NCBI RefSeq assembly: GCF_947166265.1
Contig: NZ_CAMVDO010000006.1
Coordinates: 62,001 to 126,000 of the forward strand
Direction: 5' to 3'
DNA length: 64,000 nt
Origin: an uncultured Fibrobacter sp.
Lineage (GTDB): Bacteria > Fibrobacterota > Fibrobacteria > Fibrobacterales > Fibrobacteraceae
A model generated the notes under the pieces. That model had not been told where the DNA came from, did no database searches, and saw nothing but the letters and a program-made list of their open reading frames with translations. Made by a program: the position numbers and the translations under genes. Of this stretch, positions 34,837 to 43,008 are shown piece by piece. Position 1 is the stretch's first letter, and each line of letters opens with the position of its first letter.

Positions 34837-36024
34837 ATGTCTTTCAACTGCGTGAATCACGAATATTACCTGAACTTTGGCGATCGCATGCTTGCGCTGA
34901 TTCGCCGTATTTTTCACAAGTATCCCGAATTTCGTCATGATTCCTTTAAGCACGTCGCAAGGCTTGCTCCCTATATTCCCTTTTTAGGGGGGCGCCCTGA
35001 CTTAAGCAAGACGCTCAAAAGGGTCATTACGTTTCCGGACCACAGCAACTCGCTGTATCTCGGTTGCCCGATCATTTTGGCCGCGGGGGCAAACAAGACT
35101 GCGAAACGAATTTGCGATTATGCGAATATGGGTTTCGGTGGCATTACCGTAGGAACGGCCACCCGCAAGTTCCGTGAAGGAAATACGCACCGTCCGCGTA
35201 TCGGTTTCTTGGAAAATGACCGTGCCATTCACAATAGCATGGGCCTCAACAACGAAGGGGTCGAAATTATCGCTCGCCGCACCGATGAACAGCTGACGCG
35301 TGCCCATAAGGCAGGACTTTGCGTGGGAGTGTCGGTGGCGGAAACTCCGGGGCTTACCGATGACGAAGAAAAGTTGAAGGACTTGCTTGAAAGTTTTGCA
35401 ATCGCCTACAAGGCGGGCGACTACATCGAGATTAACGTGAGCTGCCCGAATACCGGCGAGGCTCGCGTCGATATGGACCTTTCGCTTACCGAACGAATCT
35501 TTGGCGAAATTATGAAGTACCGCAATGCGCAGGCCATCCGCAAGGCCGTGTATGCCAAGATTAGCCCGGACCTTTCGGAACGTCACCTGGTGAACATCAT
35601 GGACATGCTCGTGCGAACGGGGGTGAACGGTGTTGTTGTTGGAAACACGTACCCGACGAAAAAGATGAGCGAATTGCCTGTCGAGGCAAAACTCGAAAAC
35701 CTGACTCCGCTCCGTGACGATGGCGACTGCGGTGGTATGTCCGGTCGTCCGCTTTATGAAAACATGATGTGGAACGTAACCTATATCCGTACCCATTACC
35801 CTGAAATCAGCGTGATTGCCTGTGGGGGTATTGACCATGGGTTCAAGATCTTTGACTTGATCAAGCTTGGGGTGGATGCGGTGGAGTGTTACTCCGTCGT
35901 TGCTTTCCGCTGGATGGCGGCACATTCGATGCGCAAGGAACTCGAAGCGGCACTTCGTGAAACCGGATATACGACGCTTTCGGATTACGACGACCACAAT
36001 CCGAAGCAGACCAAGGCCGTTTAA
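34837..36024 (+). CDS. pyrD: Dihydroorotate dehydrogenase-like protein (class 2-like)
   Basis: I start the 395-residue protein at the ATG behind AAAAGGA; a TTG six codons upstream is less likely. The N-terminal extension and LAAGANKTAKRICDYANMGFGGITVGTATRKF...GNTHRPR...NSMGLNNEGVE match class 2 dihydroorotate dehydrogenases, which feed electrons from dihydroorotate to quinones in pyrimidine synthesis. GGMSGRPL and ACGGI are FMN-phosphate motifs. At the catalytic-base position, class 2 enzymes have Ser (NxSSPN), but here it is Cys (NVSCPNTG), as in class 1. A TATTTTA box lies about 30 bases upstream. Confidence 0.8.
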   Translation: MSFNCVNHEYYLNFGDRMLALIRRIFHKYPEFRHDSFKHVARLAPYIPFLGGRPDLSKTLKRVITFPDHSNSLYLGCPIILAAGANKTAKRICDYANMGFGGITVGTATRKFREGNTHRPRIGFLENDRAIHNSMGLNNEGVEIIARRTDEQLTRAHKAGLCVGVSVAETPGLTDDEEKLKDLLESFAIAYKAGDYIEINVSCPNTGEARVDMDLSLTERIFGEIMKYRNAQAIRKAVYAKISPDLSERHLVNIMDMLVRTGVNGVVVGNTYPTKKMSELPVEAKLENLTPLRDDGDCGGMSGRPLYENMMWNVTYIRTHYPEISVIACGGIDHGFKIFDLIKLGVDAVECYSVVAFRWMAAHSMRKELEAALRETGYTTLSDYDDHNPKQTKAV

Positions 36025-36048
36025 CGAAACTCCTTCGAAACCCCACCA

Positions 36049-36080
36049 TGATGTCATCCCCGACCTGATCGGGGATCTCT
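36049..36080. repeat. TGTCATCCCCGACC hairpin repeat
   Basis: ATCCCCGA-CCTGA-TCGGGGAT is a perfect inverted repeat after TGTC, followed by CTCTCTT. It may act as a weak terminator between pyrD and the PDZ-thioredoxin gene. It is a different family from the TCATCCTGAGC element although the first bases match. Confidence 0.65.
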
Positions 36081-36094
36081 CTTAAAAAAGGATA

Positions 36095-36877
36095 ATGGAT
36101 TTGTTTGCGAAAACTTCTTTTATTCGGAATCTTTCTGTAGCGGTTCTTTTGACTACCGGTATTTCTTTTGCGGTTCCCTGGCTAGGGGCGACCTATAAAA
36201 GGACCACCTTCGAAAATCATCTTGCGATGAATGTGGAGGGGGTGCATCCTGAATCGGGCTGCTTTACGGCTGGAATGAAAATCGGAGACATGATTATCGG
36301 TGTCCAGGGGCAGACTCTTACGGACATTTCGCAGATTCGCTCGGCTGTTGCAAACCGCAAGGCCGGAGATAAAATCCAAATTGAAATTGTTCGTGATGGC
36401 AAGAAGAAAAAGTTGACGGTTCCCCTGACTGAACGACCGGATGATATCAGTAGCCTGACGGGTTCTGCCATTGGCAGCAAGATTGCGAAGTTCGGTGAAA
36501 ATTTCTACAAGAACGGCGAAAAGCGCAAGGAAAAACCGAAGGCGACCTTGCTTGACTTCTGGGCGACTTGGTGCGGTCCTTGCCGCGCGACACTTCCTGT
36601 GCTTGCGAACCTGTATAAAAAATACAGCCCCAAGGGGCTGGAAATAATTGGTATTGCCGATGAATCTGTAGAAACGCTAAATGCGTTCTATGCGCAACAG
36701 CATGCATCTCCCTATCCGCTTTATCGTGATGCCACGAAAGAAATGTGGATGCGATATGGAATTCACGCTGTACCTACGCTTATGCTGCTAGACCAAGATG
36801 GCTATATCAAGCAGGTATGGAGCGGCGCTCCCACCGAAGCGATGATTGAGCGGATATTGAAGGATGTGATTAATTAA
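36095..36877 (+). CDS. PDZ-thioredoxin fusion protein, periplasmic
   Basis: A 260-residue protein with an N-terminal signal or anchor (residues about 8-28). A PDZ domain follows (about 45-115; GVHPESGCFTAGMKIGDMIIGVQGQTL... IQIEIVRDGKKKKLTV), the substrate-binding type found in HtrA. After a short linker comes a TlpA/ResA-like thioredoxin domain (about 145-260) with LLDFWATWCGPCRATLP (active site W-C-G-P-C) and the cis-Pro in HAVPTLML. I infer a periplasmic thiol oxidoreductase with a tethered substrate-recognition module. The GxGD-like PDZ carboxylate loop is not clear. It is convergent with the small lipoprotein gene downstream. Confidence 0.87.
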   Translation: MDLFAKTSFIRNLSVAVLLTTGISFAVPWLGATYKRTTFENHLAMNVEGVHPESGCFTAGMKIGDMIIGVQGQTLTDISQIRSAVANRKAGDKIQIEIVRDGKKKKLTVPLTERPDDISSLTGSAIGSKIAKFGENFYKNGEKRKEKPKATLLDFWATWCGPCRATLPVLANLYKKYSPKGLEIIGIADESVETLNAFYAQQHASPYPLYRDATKEMWMRYGIHAVPTLMLLDQDGYIKQVWSGAPTEAMIERILKDVIN

Positions 36878-37234
36878 TTACTCTACCGCGGCCTTTTTCT
36901 GCGTTGCAAAGATTTCTTCGTATTCTTCTTTGCTAATGCGTCCGTATGCGGTGGTGATTCCGCCGAATTCATAATAGGCCGAGTCGCCCTTGACGCTCAT
37001 GCAGTAGGGCATGTCGAGCGAATTCTTTCCGCAAAGCTTACCGTCTTGAATCGTCGCCTGCAGGTCTCCGTTCACGTTACGGATAGTGAAGTCCTGGTTG
37101 TTTTCGGTTAGAACTTCAAAAATCATATTGGCTTCGCCTTTCCAGCAACCGGCATAGCTTGAACTGTCGTTGCCACAGCCGAAAAGGAACATCGAGGAAA
37201 TAAGGGAGGCGGAAATTAGAATTGCTTTCTTCAT
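36878..37234 (-). CDS. Small putative lipoprotein
   Basis: A 118-residue protein with lipobox LFGC (Cys20), followed by GNDSSS. Mature residues hold two Cys pairs (AGCWKGEAN and GKLCGKN...PYCMSV) that could form disulfides. I recognise no family; the layout (WKG, IQDGKLCG) resembles small envelope lipoproteins of unknown role. It starts in the divergent region with the M15-like gene and ends directly beside the PDZ-thioredoxin gene. Confidence 0.7.
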   Translation of the reverse strand: MKKAILISASLISSMFLFGCGNDSSSYAGCWKGEANMIFEVLTENNQDFTIRNVNGDLQATIQDGKLCGKNSLDMPYCMSVKGDSAYYEFGGITTAYGRISKEEYEEIFATQKKAAVE

Positions 37235-37247
37235 ACCCTTAAAATAG

Positions 37248-37254
37248 TATTTTT
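37248..37254 (+). promoter_or_regulatory. Candidate -7 box TATTTTT of the M15-like gene
   Basis: TATTTTTAGG lies 12 bases before the ATG. On the other strand TACTATTTTAAGG serves the divergent lipoprotein gene, so the promoters overlap. Confidence 0.45.
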
Positions 37255-37266
37255 AGGTTCAAAAAA

Positions 37267-37800
37267 ATGCAATTTTTTGTTAAACATTTGTATTTAATGG
37301 CCCCGCTGCTTGCGGTTTTTGCACTGATTGGCGTATACAGGCTTATCAAGGCGAATGACCGGCCGATTCCGCATTACGAACCCAAGCAAGTCGAAGACAC
37401 TTGGTCTGCCGAGGAATATATGCGCCACCTGAACCTAAAGCCTTTTAACCAGCGCGAAGTTCATCGGCTGCTCCTCAAAAGGACCCGTCAGAAACCGGGT
37501 GTCTATCTTGAAAGTCTCCTCCCTGCGATGGATACGGCGGGAATTGAGGTGGTTCATTGCTTTCACCTGGTGATGGGCGATGAGTATGTCCCCGTGATAA
37601 CGAGCGGAAACGATTACCCTTACCACAAGCGCGAATCAAAGCACTACAAGAACGCGGCCATGGATTTTCGCATCAAGGATGTCCCGATGTCTAGACGGCG
37701 TGAAATTGTCGAAAAGATTCAGGACAAACTTGGAGAACGTTTTCGAGTGCTCTGGGAAAAAGGGGAGATGGAGCACTTGCACGTGGAAATGGTGGAGTAG
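37267..37800 (+). CDS. Membrane-anchored M15-like (VanY/endolysin type) metallopeptidase
   Basis: A 177-residue protein with one N-terminal TM segment (about 6-27). The C-terminal half has ITSGNDYPYHKRESKHYKNAAMDFR, which places His and Asp like the S-x-H-x6-D zinc motif of M15 carboxypeptidases, and EHLHVEM, which gives the final HxH. This set fits a D-Ala-D-Ala or L-Ala-D-Glu peptidase acting on peptidoglycan. The overall domain is short, so a non-catalytic relative is possible. It is convergent with the SUMF-like gene, 12 bases apart. Confidence 0.68.
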   Translation: MQFFVKHLYLMAPLLAVFALIGVYRLIKANDRPIPHYEPKQVEDTWSAEEYMRHLNLKPFNQREVHRLLLKRTRQKPGVYLESLLPAMDTAGIEVVHCFHLVMGDEYVPVITSGNDYPYHKRESKHYKNAAMDFRIKDVPMSRRREIVEKIQDKLGERFRVLWEKGEMEHLHVEMVE

Positions 37801-37812
37801 CGGTGTAACTGC

Positions 37813-39072
37813 TTACTTGCAGCAGCGGAAGCCGACGTTCGGGTACTGGTTCTGCGGGTAGAAGCTGAACTTGTTGTCGGTGCACTTGCTTTCGTTGTTG
37901 GTGTTCCACGCACCGCCTGCGACCAGGTACATGTTCGGGTGATCCTTGCTCGTGGTAGAGGTCCATTCCCAGAGGTTTCCGTTCATGTCGTACATGCCGT
38001 ACCAGCTGCGGCACTGTTCCTTACGGCCACTGCGTTTTGCGGCCTTGGTGTTGGTGTTGCACTTGTTCTGCTTGTAGCTGTCACCGTAGCTGTAGCGCGT
38101 GTTGTCCTTGCTCTTGCAGGCGGCTTGCCATTCGGCGAGGCTGCAGAGGTGCTTGCCTTCCTGCTGGCACAGACTTGCGGCCTGTTCCTGGCTCACCATG
38201 TCGCGGGGGAGTTCGTCAGCCTTGTTCGGGTATTCGTAGGCGTCTACGCAAACGGTCTTGCCGCCGAGCGGAACGGGGTAGGCGTTCTTGCCGCAAATGT
38301 TGTCGCTTGCCATGTCGTACTTGGCTTCTTCCCAGGCGGTGCGGTTACCCACGGAGTCCATGGCGTAATAGAAAACGGAACCGGTCTTGTTGTATTCCAT
38401 CGCCTTTCCCGCTTCTTGGGGGTGGAGCGTGTCGCCAATGGAGAGGAATGTCTTGCACTTGATTTCTTCGCACTTGACCTTGAGCTTGATCGGGTCGTAG
38501 TAGCGACCTGCGGGCGGAGCTATTTCGGCGACGGGCGGCACCTGGTCGGCGGCGCGGATGCTGTCCTGGATGCGTTTCTTTTCGAGCGAGTCAGCCTTGG
38601 CCTTTTCGAGAGCCGCCAGGGAATCGGCGATGCGCTGTAGACTATCGGCGCGAGCCTTGTCGATTGCGGCAAGACTATCCTTGATGCGGTTCAGGCTGTC
38701 GCGTACGTGGCGGATGCTGTCGCGGTTCACGTTGTTCTTGAGGGCAGCAAGCGAATCTGCTACGCGGAGGCTATCGGCTATACGGAGACTGTCTGCGATT
38801 CTAAGGCTGTCGGCGTTGAGCCTTGCCAGTGAATCTGCCATGCGGATGCTGTCGGCGCGGGCCTGTTCAAGGGCTCGGAGACTGTCGAGCGTGTGTCTGC
38901 GTTGCATTTCGAGTGCCGTTTCCTGTTCCTTGGCAAGGGCTTCTTGCTTGATTTGGTCCAGGTGGCACTGCACAATAAAGAGCGTCACCAGCAATAGGAA
39001 CATCAACACGAGAATCGCGATGTTCTTTTTTTTGCGCTTATTCTTCAACTGTTCTTCGTTTTCGTTTGCCAT
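37813..39072 (-). CDS. Formylglycine-generating-enzyme-like (SUMF) protein with TM anchor and ADSLR coiled coil
   Basis: A 419-residue protein: Lys-rich N-terminus, one TM (about 18-35), then a coiled coil of repeated A-D-S-L-R-I/A units (about 60-165; ADSLRIADSLRIADSLRVAD). A short Ig-like module follows (about 180-240; PPAGRYYDPIKLKV). The C-terminal 130 residues are FGE-sulfatase-like (ICGKNAYPVPLGGKTVCVDAYEYP, HLCSLAEWQAACK, GMYDMNGNLWEWTSTT, AGGAWNTNN, VGFRCCK). This fold is common in Fibrobacter surface proteins, usually without the copper-binding cysteines of true FGE. It follows cdaA with a TCATCCTGAGC repeat between. Confidence 0.85.
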   Translation of the reverse strand: MANENEEQLKNKRKKKNIAILVLMFLLLVTLFIVQCHLDQIKQEALAKEQETALEMQRRHTLDSLRALEQARADSIRMADSLARLNADSLRIADSLRIADSLRVADSLAALKNNVNRDSIRHVRDSLNRIKDSLAAIDKARADSLQRIADSLAALEKAKADSLEKKRIQDSIRAADQVPPVAEIAPPAGRYYDPIKLKVKCEEIKCKTFLSIGDTLHPQEAGKAMEYNKTGSVFYYAMDSVGNRTAWEEAKYDMASDNICGKNAYPVPLGGKTVCVDAYEYPNKADELPRDMVSQEQAASLCQQEGKHLCSLAEWQAACKSKDNTRYSYGDSYKQNKCNTNTKAAKRSGRKEQCRSWYGMYDMNGNLWEWTSTTSKDHPNMYLVAGGAWNTNNESKCTDNKFSFYPQNQYPNVGFRCCK

Positions 39073-39084
39073 AAAAGTTTCCTT

Positions 39085-39123
39085 AGATCCTTCGACTTCG
39101 CTGCGCTCCGCTCAGGATGACAC
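39085..39123. repeat. TCATCCTGAGC repeat, between cdaA and the SUMF-like gene
   Basis: Reverse-oriented copy: AGATCCTTCGACTTCGCTGC, then GCTCCGCTCAGGATGACAC. It starts 12 bases upstream of the SUMF-like start codon and ends two bases from the cdaA stop. Confidence 0.8.
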
Positions 39124-39124
39124 G

Positions 39125-39964
39125 TCAGCTCGCTTTTTCTTCGGCGGTTTCGGCCTTCGCCGATTCGCGGACATCGTTAAAGAGCTCGCCCCAGTGGCGG
39201 ATAATTTCTTGCTTGAGTTCGGCGACGCTGATGTTTCTGCGCAGCGTGTTACGGTAGGCGATAGAGATGTAGCCCGTTTCTTCTGACACCACGATTACAA
39301 GTGCGTCACATTCGGCGGCCAAAGCCTTGGCGGCGCGGTGGCGCATGCCGTAGCCCGCTTCTTTTTCGGCGTTACCCGTGGGCATAGGCAAGATACAGCC
39401 GGCCGCAACAATTCTCTTGCTGTTCATGATGACGGCACCGTCGTGTAACGCGGAATTCGGGAAGAAGAGGGCTCGTAAAAGTCTTGAGCTAATGCGAGCA
39501 TCCAAAATTTCACCGGTGTCGGCGTAGTTACGGAGTCCCACGCGCTTTTCAAGCACGATCAATGCACCTGTGTGGGTCTTTGCCAAATCCTGGGCGGCGC
39601 TCGCGATGGTCTTGGTGATTTCGTCGAGACCGCTTGAATGGAAAAACAGGTTGTGGAAATCGAGTTTACTGGCGGCCTGACCGATACGGGTCAGGGCGCT
39701 TCGAATTTCGGGCTGGAAAAGAATCACGAGCGCGATAATGCCGAGGGTTGCAAGGTTGCTGATAAGCCACACGACGGTATGGAGTTCCCACCACTGCGCA
39801 ATAATCCAGGCGAGAATCAAGAGTAATCCACCGAAAATCATCTGGGCGGCGCGGGTGCCGCGGAAAAGCAAGAAGATGTAGTAGATGATGATGGATATCA
39901 GGAGCACGTCCAGAATATCCGCCGGACGCACATCGATGATTCCGAATAGCTTAAACAGAATCAT
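39125..39964 (-). CDS. cdaA: Diadenylate cyclase CdaA
   Basis: A 279-residue protein with three TM segments in the first 100 residues and a DAC domain behind. The DAC signature is complete: ALHDGAVIM (the DGA motif) and GMRHRAAKAL (the RHR motif). CdaA makes cyclic di-AMP, a second messenger for potassium, osmotic and cell-wall control. The start overlaps the end of folP by 14 bases. The order tilS-ftsH-folP-cdaA suggests one operon. No cyclic di-AMP phosphodiesterase is present in the window. Confidence 0.94.
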   Translation of the reverse strand: MILFKLFGIIDVRPADILDVLLISIIIYYIFLLFRGTRAAQMIFGGLLLILAWIIAQWWELHTVVWLISNLATLGIIALVILFQPEIRSALTRIGQAASKLDFHNLFFHSSGLDEITKTIASAAQDLAKTHTGALIVLEKRVGLRNYADTGEILDARISSRLLRALFFPNSALHDGAVIMNSKRIVAAGCILPMPTGNAEKEAGYGMRHRAAKALAAECDALVIVVSEETGYISIAYRNTLRRNISVAELKQEIIRHWGELFNDVRESAKAETAEEKAS

Positions 39965-40856
39965 TTCTTAACGCCTCCAGATAAAGCAGGGATTCCTTGG
40001 CCTCTTTCACGTCGTGCACGCGGATGCAGCTTGCTCCACCGAGTACGGCAATGATTCCTGCCGTTACGGTCGGAATCAGGCGGTCGCTCGTTTCGAGTCC
40101 CGGCATCTTTCCGATGTAGGACTTGCGCGAGGTGCCTATAAGAACGGGGTAGCCGTCTTTCAGGAATTCTTCGGTCGATTTCATCAAGTCGATGTTGTCC
40201 TGCGCGGTTTTCCCGAATCCGATGCCTGGATCGATGCAAATCTTTTCGCGCTCGACTCCGAGGTCCAGAAGCTTTTTCACCTGCGACAGGAGTTCTTCGC
40301 GGACTTCCTGCACCACGTTCGTGTACGGCTTGAAGTCCTGCTGCATGGTACCGAAGTTTCCGCGGATGTGGTTGAGAACCACGGCGGCCTTGGTGTCTGC
40401 GACGGTCTGGAGCATGTTCGGGTCCATGGCGCAGGCGCTAATGTCGTTGATGATGTGTGCGCCGAGCTTCATGGTTTCTTCGGCGACTTTCGCCTTGACC
40501 GTGTCGACCGAAATGTAGAACTCGCGGGGCTTACCGTCGCTGCTGTAGCCGCTTTTGGCGAGGGCGGCGAGGCGTTCTACCACGGGGCATACGCGGTCCA
40601 GTTCTTCTTGCAGGCTGACTGGTGCGCTTCCTGGGCGGCTGCTTTCGCCACCGATGTCCAGAATTTCGGCACCCTGGTCTAGGAGCATCAAGGCGTGTTC
40701 GTAGGCAGCGTCAGGCTTGTTGTGCTTGCCACCGTCAAAAAAACTGTCCGGAGTCACGTTCACGATACCCATGATTAGCGGGGTCTTGCAGGGCAAAACC
40801 TTGTTCCCGATTTTCCAGGGGAGAGAACGACTATGATCCAGAACTTCTTTGAACAT
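39951..40856 (-). CDS. folP: Dihydropteroate synthase FolP
   Basis: A 301-residue TIM-barrel enzyme joining p-aminobenzoate to dihydropterin pyrophosphate in folate synthesis (sulfonamide target). Seen: MGIVNVTPDSFFDGGK, DIGGESSRPGS, ISVDTVKAKVAEE, INDISA, DPGIGFGKT and GTSRKSYIGK. The start codon shares a base with the ftsH stop, so the genes are coupled; the end overlaps cdaA. Confidence 0.96.
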   Translation of the reverse strand: MFKEVLDHSRSLPWKIGNKVLPCKTPLIMGIVNVTPDSFFDGGKHNKPDAAYEHALMLLDQGAEILDIGGESSRPGSAPVSLQEELDRVCPVVERLAALAKSGYSSDGKPREFYISVDTVKAKVAEETMKLGAHIINDISACAMDPNMLQTVADTKAAVVLNHIRGNFGTMQQDFKPYTNVVQEVREELLSQVKKLLDLGVEREKICIDPGIGFGKTAQDNIDLMKSTEEFLKDGYPVLIGTSRKSYIGKMPGLETSDRLIPTVTAGIIAVLGGASCIRVHDVKEAKESLLYLEALRNDSV

Positions 40857-42991
40857 TACGAATTTTCCTGATGAGATTCTACGGTAGAGGTTTGGGCATC
40901 GCCGTCGCCTGCCGGGGTCGAGCCACTGGCGGGCGCGGGCTTGATTTCTGCGACGGGAGCGGCGTCTGTCACCGGTGCCACGGGCGGTTGTTTTCCCGGG
41001 TCGGGCGGTGGCGTATTTTCGCGCTTCTTCTTCGCTTCCATTTCTTCAAGGGCCTTGTACTGGCGGCTCTTCTTGGTGCCGGTCAGCTTTTCACCGGCCA
41101 TCACGCGGTCAATTTCTTCGCGGTCGAGCACTTCGAATTCAAAGAGGGCTTCGGCAAGGTCAATCAACTTGTCCTTGTTTTCTTCGATGAGCTTCTTGGC
41201 GGCCTGGTCCAGACGCTTAATGAGGTTGTTCACCGCATTGTCGATCTTTTCGGCCATCATCTCGGACATTTCTTTCGGCTTAGAGATTTCACGGCCGAGG
41301 AACACTTCGCCGTCGGTGCGGCTGTAGCATACCGGTCCGATTTCGTCGTCGAAGCCCCATTCCGTCACCATCTTGCGGGCTAGTTCAGTAGCGCGCTGAA
41401 TGTCGTTGCTGGCGCCTGTGCTCTGGTGGTTGAAGAAGATGAGTTCGGCGAGGCGGCCAGACATCATGATCATGATGCGTTCTTCGGCGTATTCGCGGCT
41501 GTAGCTTACCTGGTCGCGTTCGGGCAGACTCATGGTTACGCCGAGGGCGCGCCCGCGCGGGATAATCGTAATCTTGTGGAGCGGGTCGGAATGCTTGCAC
41601 AGAAGCGTCATGAGGGCGTGGCCCGCTTCGTGGTAGGCCGTGTGGCGCTTTTCTTCGTCGGTCATCAGGAGCGTACGGCGCTCGGCACCCATGCTAAGCT
41701 TGTCGCGAGCTTCTTCAAAGTCGAGCATCGTGACTTTCTTGTTGTTGAAACGAGCGGCGAGGAGGGCTGCTTCGTTCACCAAGTTTTCGAGGTCTGCACC
41801 TGCAAGACCCGGTGTTCCCTTAGCGACAGCCTTCACGTCCACGTCGTCGGCGAGAGGCACTTTGCGCTTTTTCAGGTGAACCCTCAAGATTTCTTCGCGG
41901 CCCTTCAGGTCGGGGAGTCCCACCACAATCTGGCGGTCAAAGCGGCCGGGGCGCAATAGCGCCTTGTCGAGCACGTCGGGGCGGTTGGTCGCGGCAATCA
42001 AGATGACGCCTTCGTTCGCGGTAAAGCCGTCCATTTCCACCAACAACTGGTTCAAGGTCTGTTCGCGTTCGTCGTGACCGCCACCGAGACCCGCACCACG
42101 CTGGCGACCGACGGCATCGATTTCGTCGATGAACAGAATACACGGGGCGTTCTTCTTGCCGGTTTCAAAGAGGTCGCGTACGCGGCTTGCGCCCACGCCA
42201 ACGAACATTTCCACAAAGTCGGAACCGGACATGCTGAAGAACGGGACTCCTGCCTCGCCTGCAACAGCGCGGGCAAGAAGCGTCTTACCGGTACCCGGAG
42301 GGCCAACGAGTAAAGCTCCCTTCGGAATGCGTCCGCCGAGGGCATCGAATTTCTTCGGGTCCTTCAAAAATTCTACAAGTTCCTGCAAGTCCTGCTTGGC
42401 TTCGTCGCAGCCTGCCACGTCGTTAAAGGTGGTCTTTTGCTTGCCGTTCAACTGTTTTGCCTGGCTCTTGCCAAAGCTGAACGGACCCTTGCCGCCGCCA
42501 CCCATCTGGCGGTTCATCATCAGGTAGAAGAATACAATCAGGAGAATTGCAGGCAAAAATGCGACAATCGTGTCGAGCCAGGTGCTGGATTCGTGAATGA
42601 CCTTGACTTTGACGCCCTTGAACATTTCCCAGGCGGTAATCTGGTCATTGGAGACTTCGAGCATGTGGCTACGGAAAGCTTTTGTGGTTCCGTTGTCACT
42701 TGACTTGGTGAAGCGGGCGAGGGCACTCTGGTTCTTTTTGGCCTCGGCAATTTCGTCGGGGCTCATTTCGCGCTTGCCTTCGATAATCACTCCGTCGGGG
42801 GTCTTTTGGAGCGAAAGTTCGGTAATGACCTTGGTGGAATCTCCCATCATGGCCAAGAATTCGGTGCGCGTAATGTCCGATTCGCCATCTTTTCCGGCGA
42901 GCGGGAACATGACGAACAGCAAAAGTATCATCACCACTAAAATGATAAAGTTCTTGCTACGGTATGGGGGTGTAGGTTTTCCTTGACTCAT
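40856..42991 (-). CDS. ftsH: ATP-dependent zinc metalloprotease FtsH
   Basis: A 711-residue membrane AAA+ protease that degrades misfolded membrane proteins and regulators such as LpxC in other bacteria. There are two TM segments (about 13-30 and 142-162). The AAA domain shows Walker A GPPGTGKT, Walker [10 protein letters not shown] and [19 protein letters not shown]. The zinc site is [11 protein letters not shown]. The C-terminal 80 residues are Pro/Ala/Glu-rich. tilS lies 17 bases upstream; tilS-ftsH neighbourhood is common in bacteria. Confidence 0.97.
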   Translation of the reverse strand: MSQGKPTPPYRSKNFIILVVMILLLFVMFPLAGKDGESDITRTEFLAMMGDSTKVITELSLQKTPDGVIIEGKREMSPDEIAEAKKNQSALARFTKSSDNGTTKAFRSHMLEVSNDQITAWEMFKGVKVKVIHESSTWLDTIVAFLPAILLIVFFYLMMNRQMGGGGKGPFSFGKSQAKQLNGKQKTTFNDVAGCDEAKQDLQELVEFLKDPKKFDALGGRIPKGALLVGPPGTGKTLLARAVAGEAGVPFFSMSGSDFVEMFVGVGASRVRDLFETGKKNAPCILFIDEIDAVGRQRGAGLGGGHDEREQTLNQLLVEMDGFTANEGVILIAATNRPDVLDKALLRPGRFDRQIVVGLPDLKGREEILRVHLKKRKVPLADDVDVKAVAKGTPGLAGADLENLVNEAALLAARFNNKKVTMLDFEEARDKLSMGAERRTLLMTDEEKRHTAYHEAGHALMTLLCKHSDPLHKITIIPRGRALGVTMSLPERDQVSYSREYAEERIMIMMSGRLAELIFFNHQSTGASNDIQRATELARKMVTEWGFDDEIGPVCYSRTDGEVFLGREISKPKEMSEMMAEKIDNAVNNLIKRLDQAAKKLIEENKDKLIDLAEALFEFEVLDREEIDRVMAGEKLTGTKKSRQYKALEEMEAKKKRENTPPPDPGKQPPVAPVTDAAPVAEIKPAPASGSTPAGDGDAQTSTVESHQENS

Positions 42992-43008
42992 AAAATCCTT
43001 TTATACGT

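Noticed and set aside
38600-38900. CRISPR-like array in the repeated ADSLR region
   Set aside because: The repeats are codon-level repeats of a coiled coil in an intact frame; there are no spacers of constant length.
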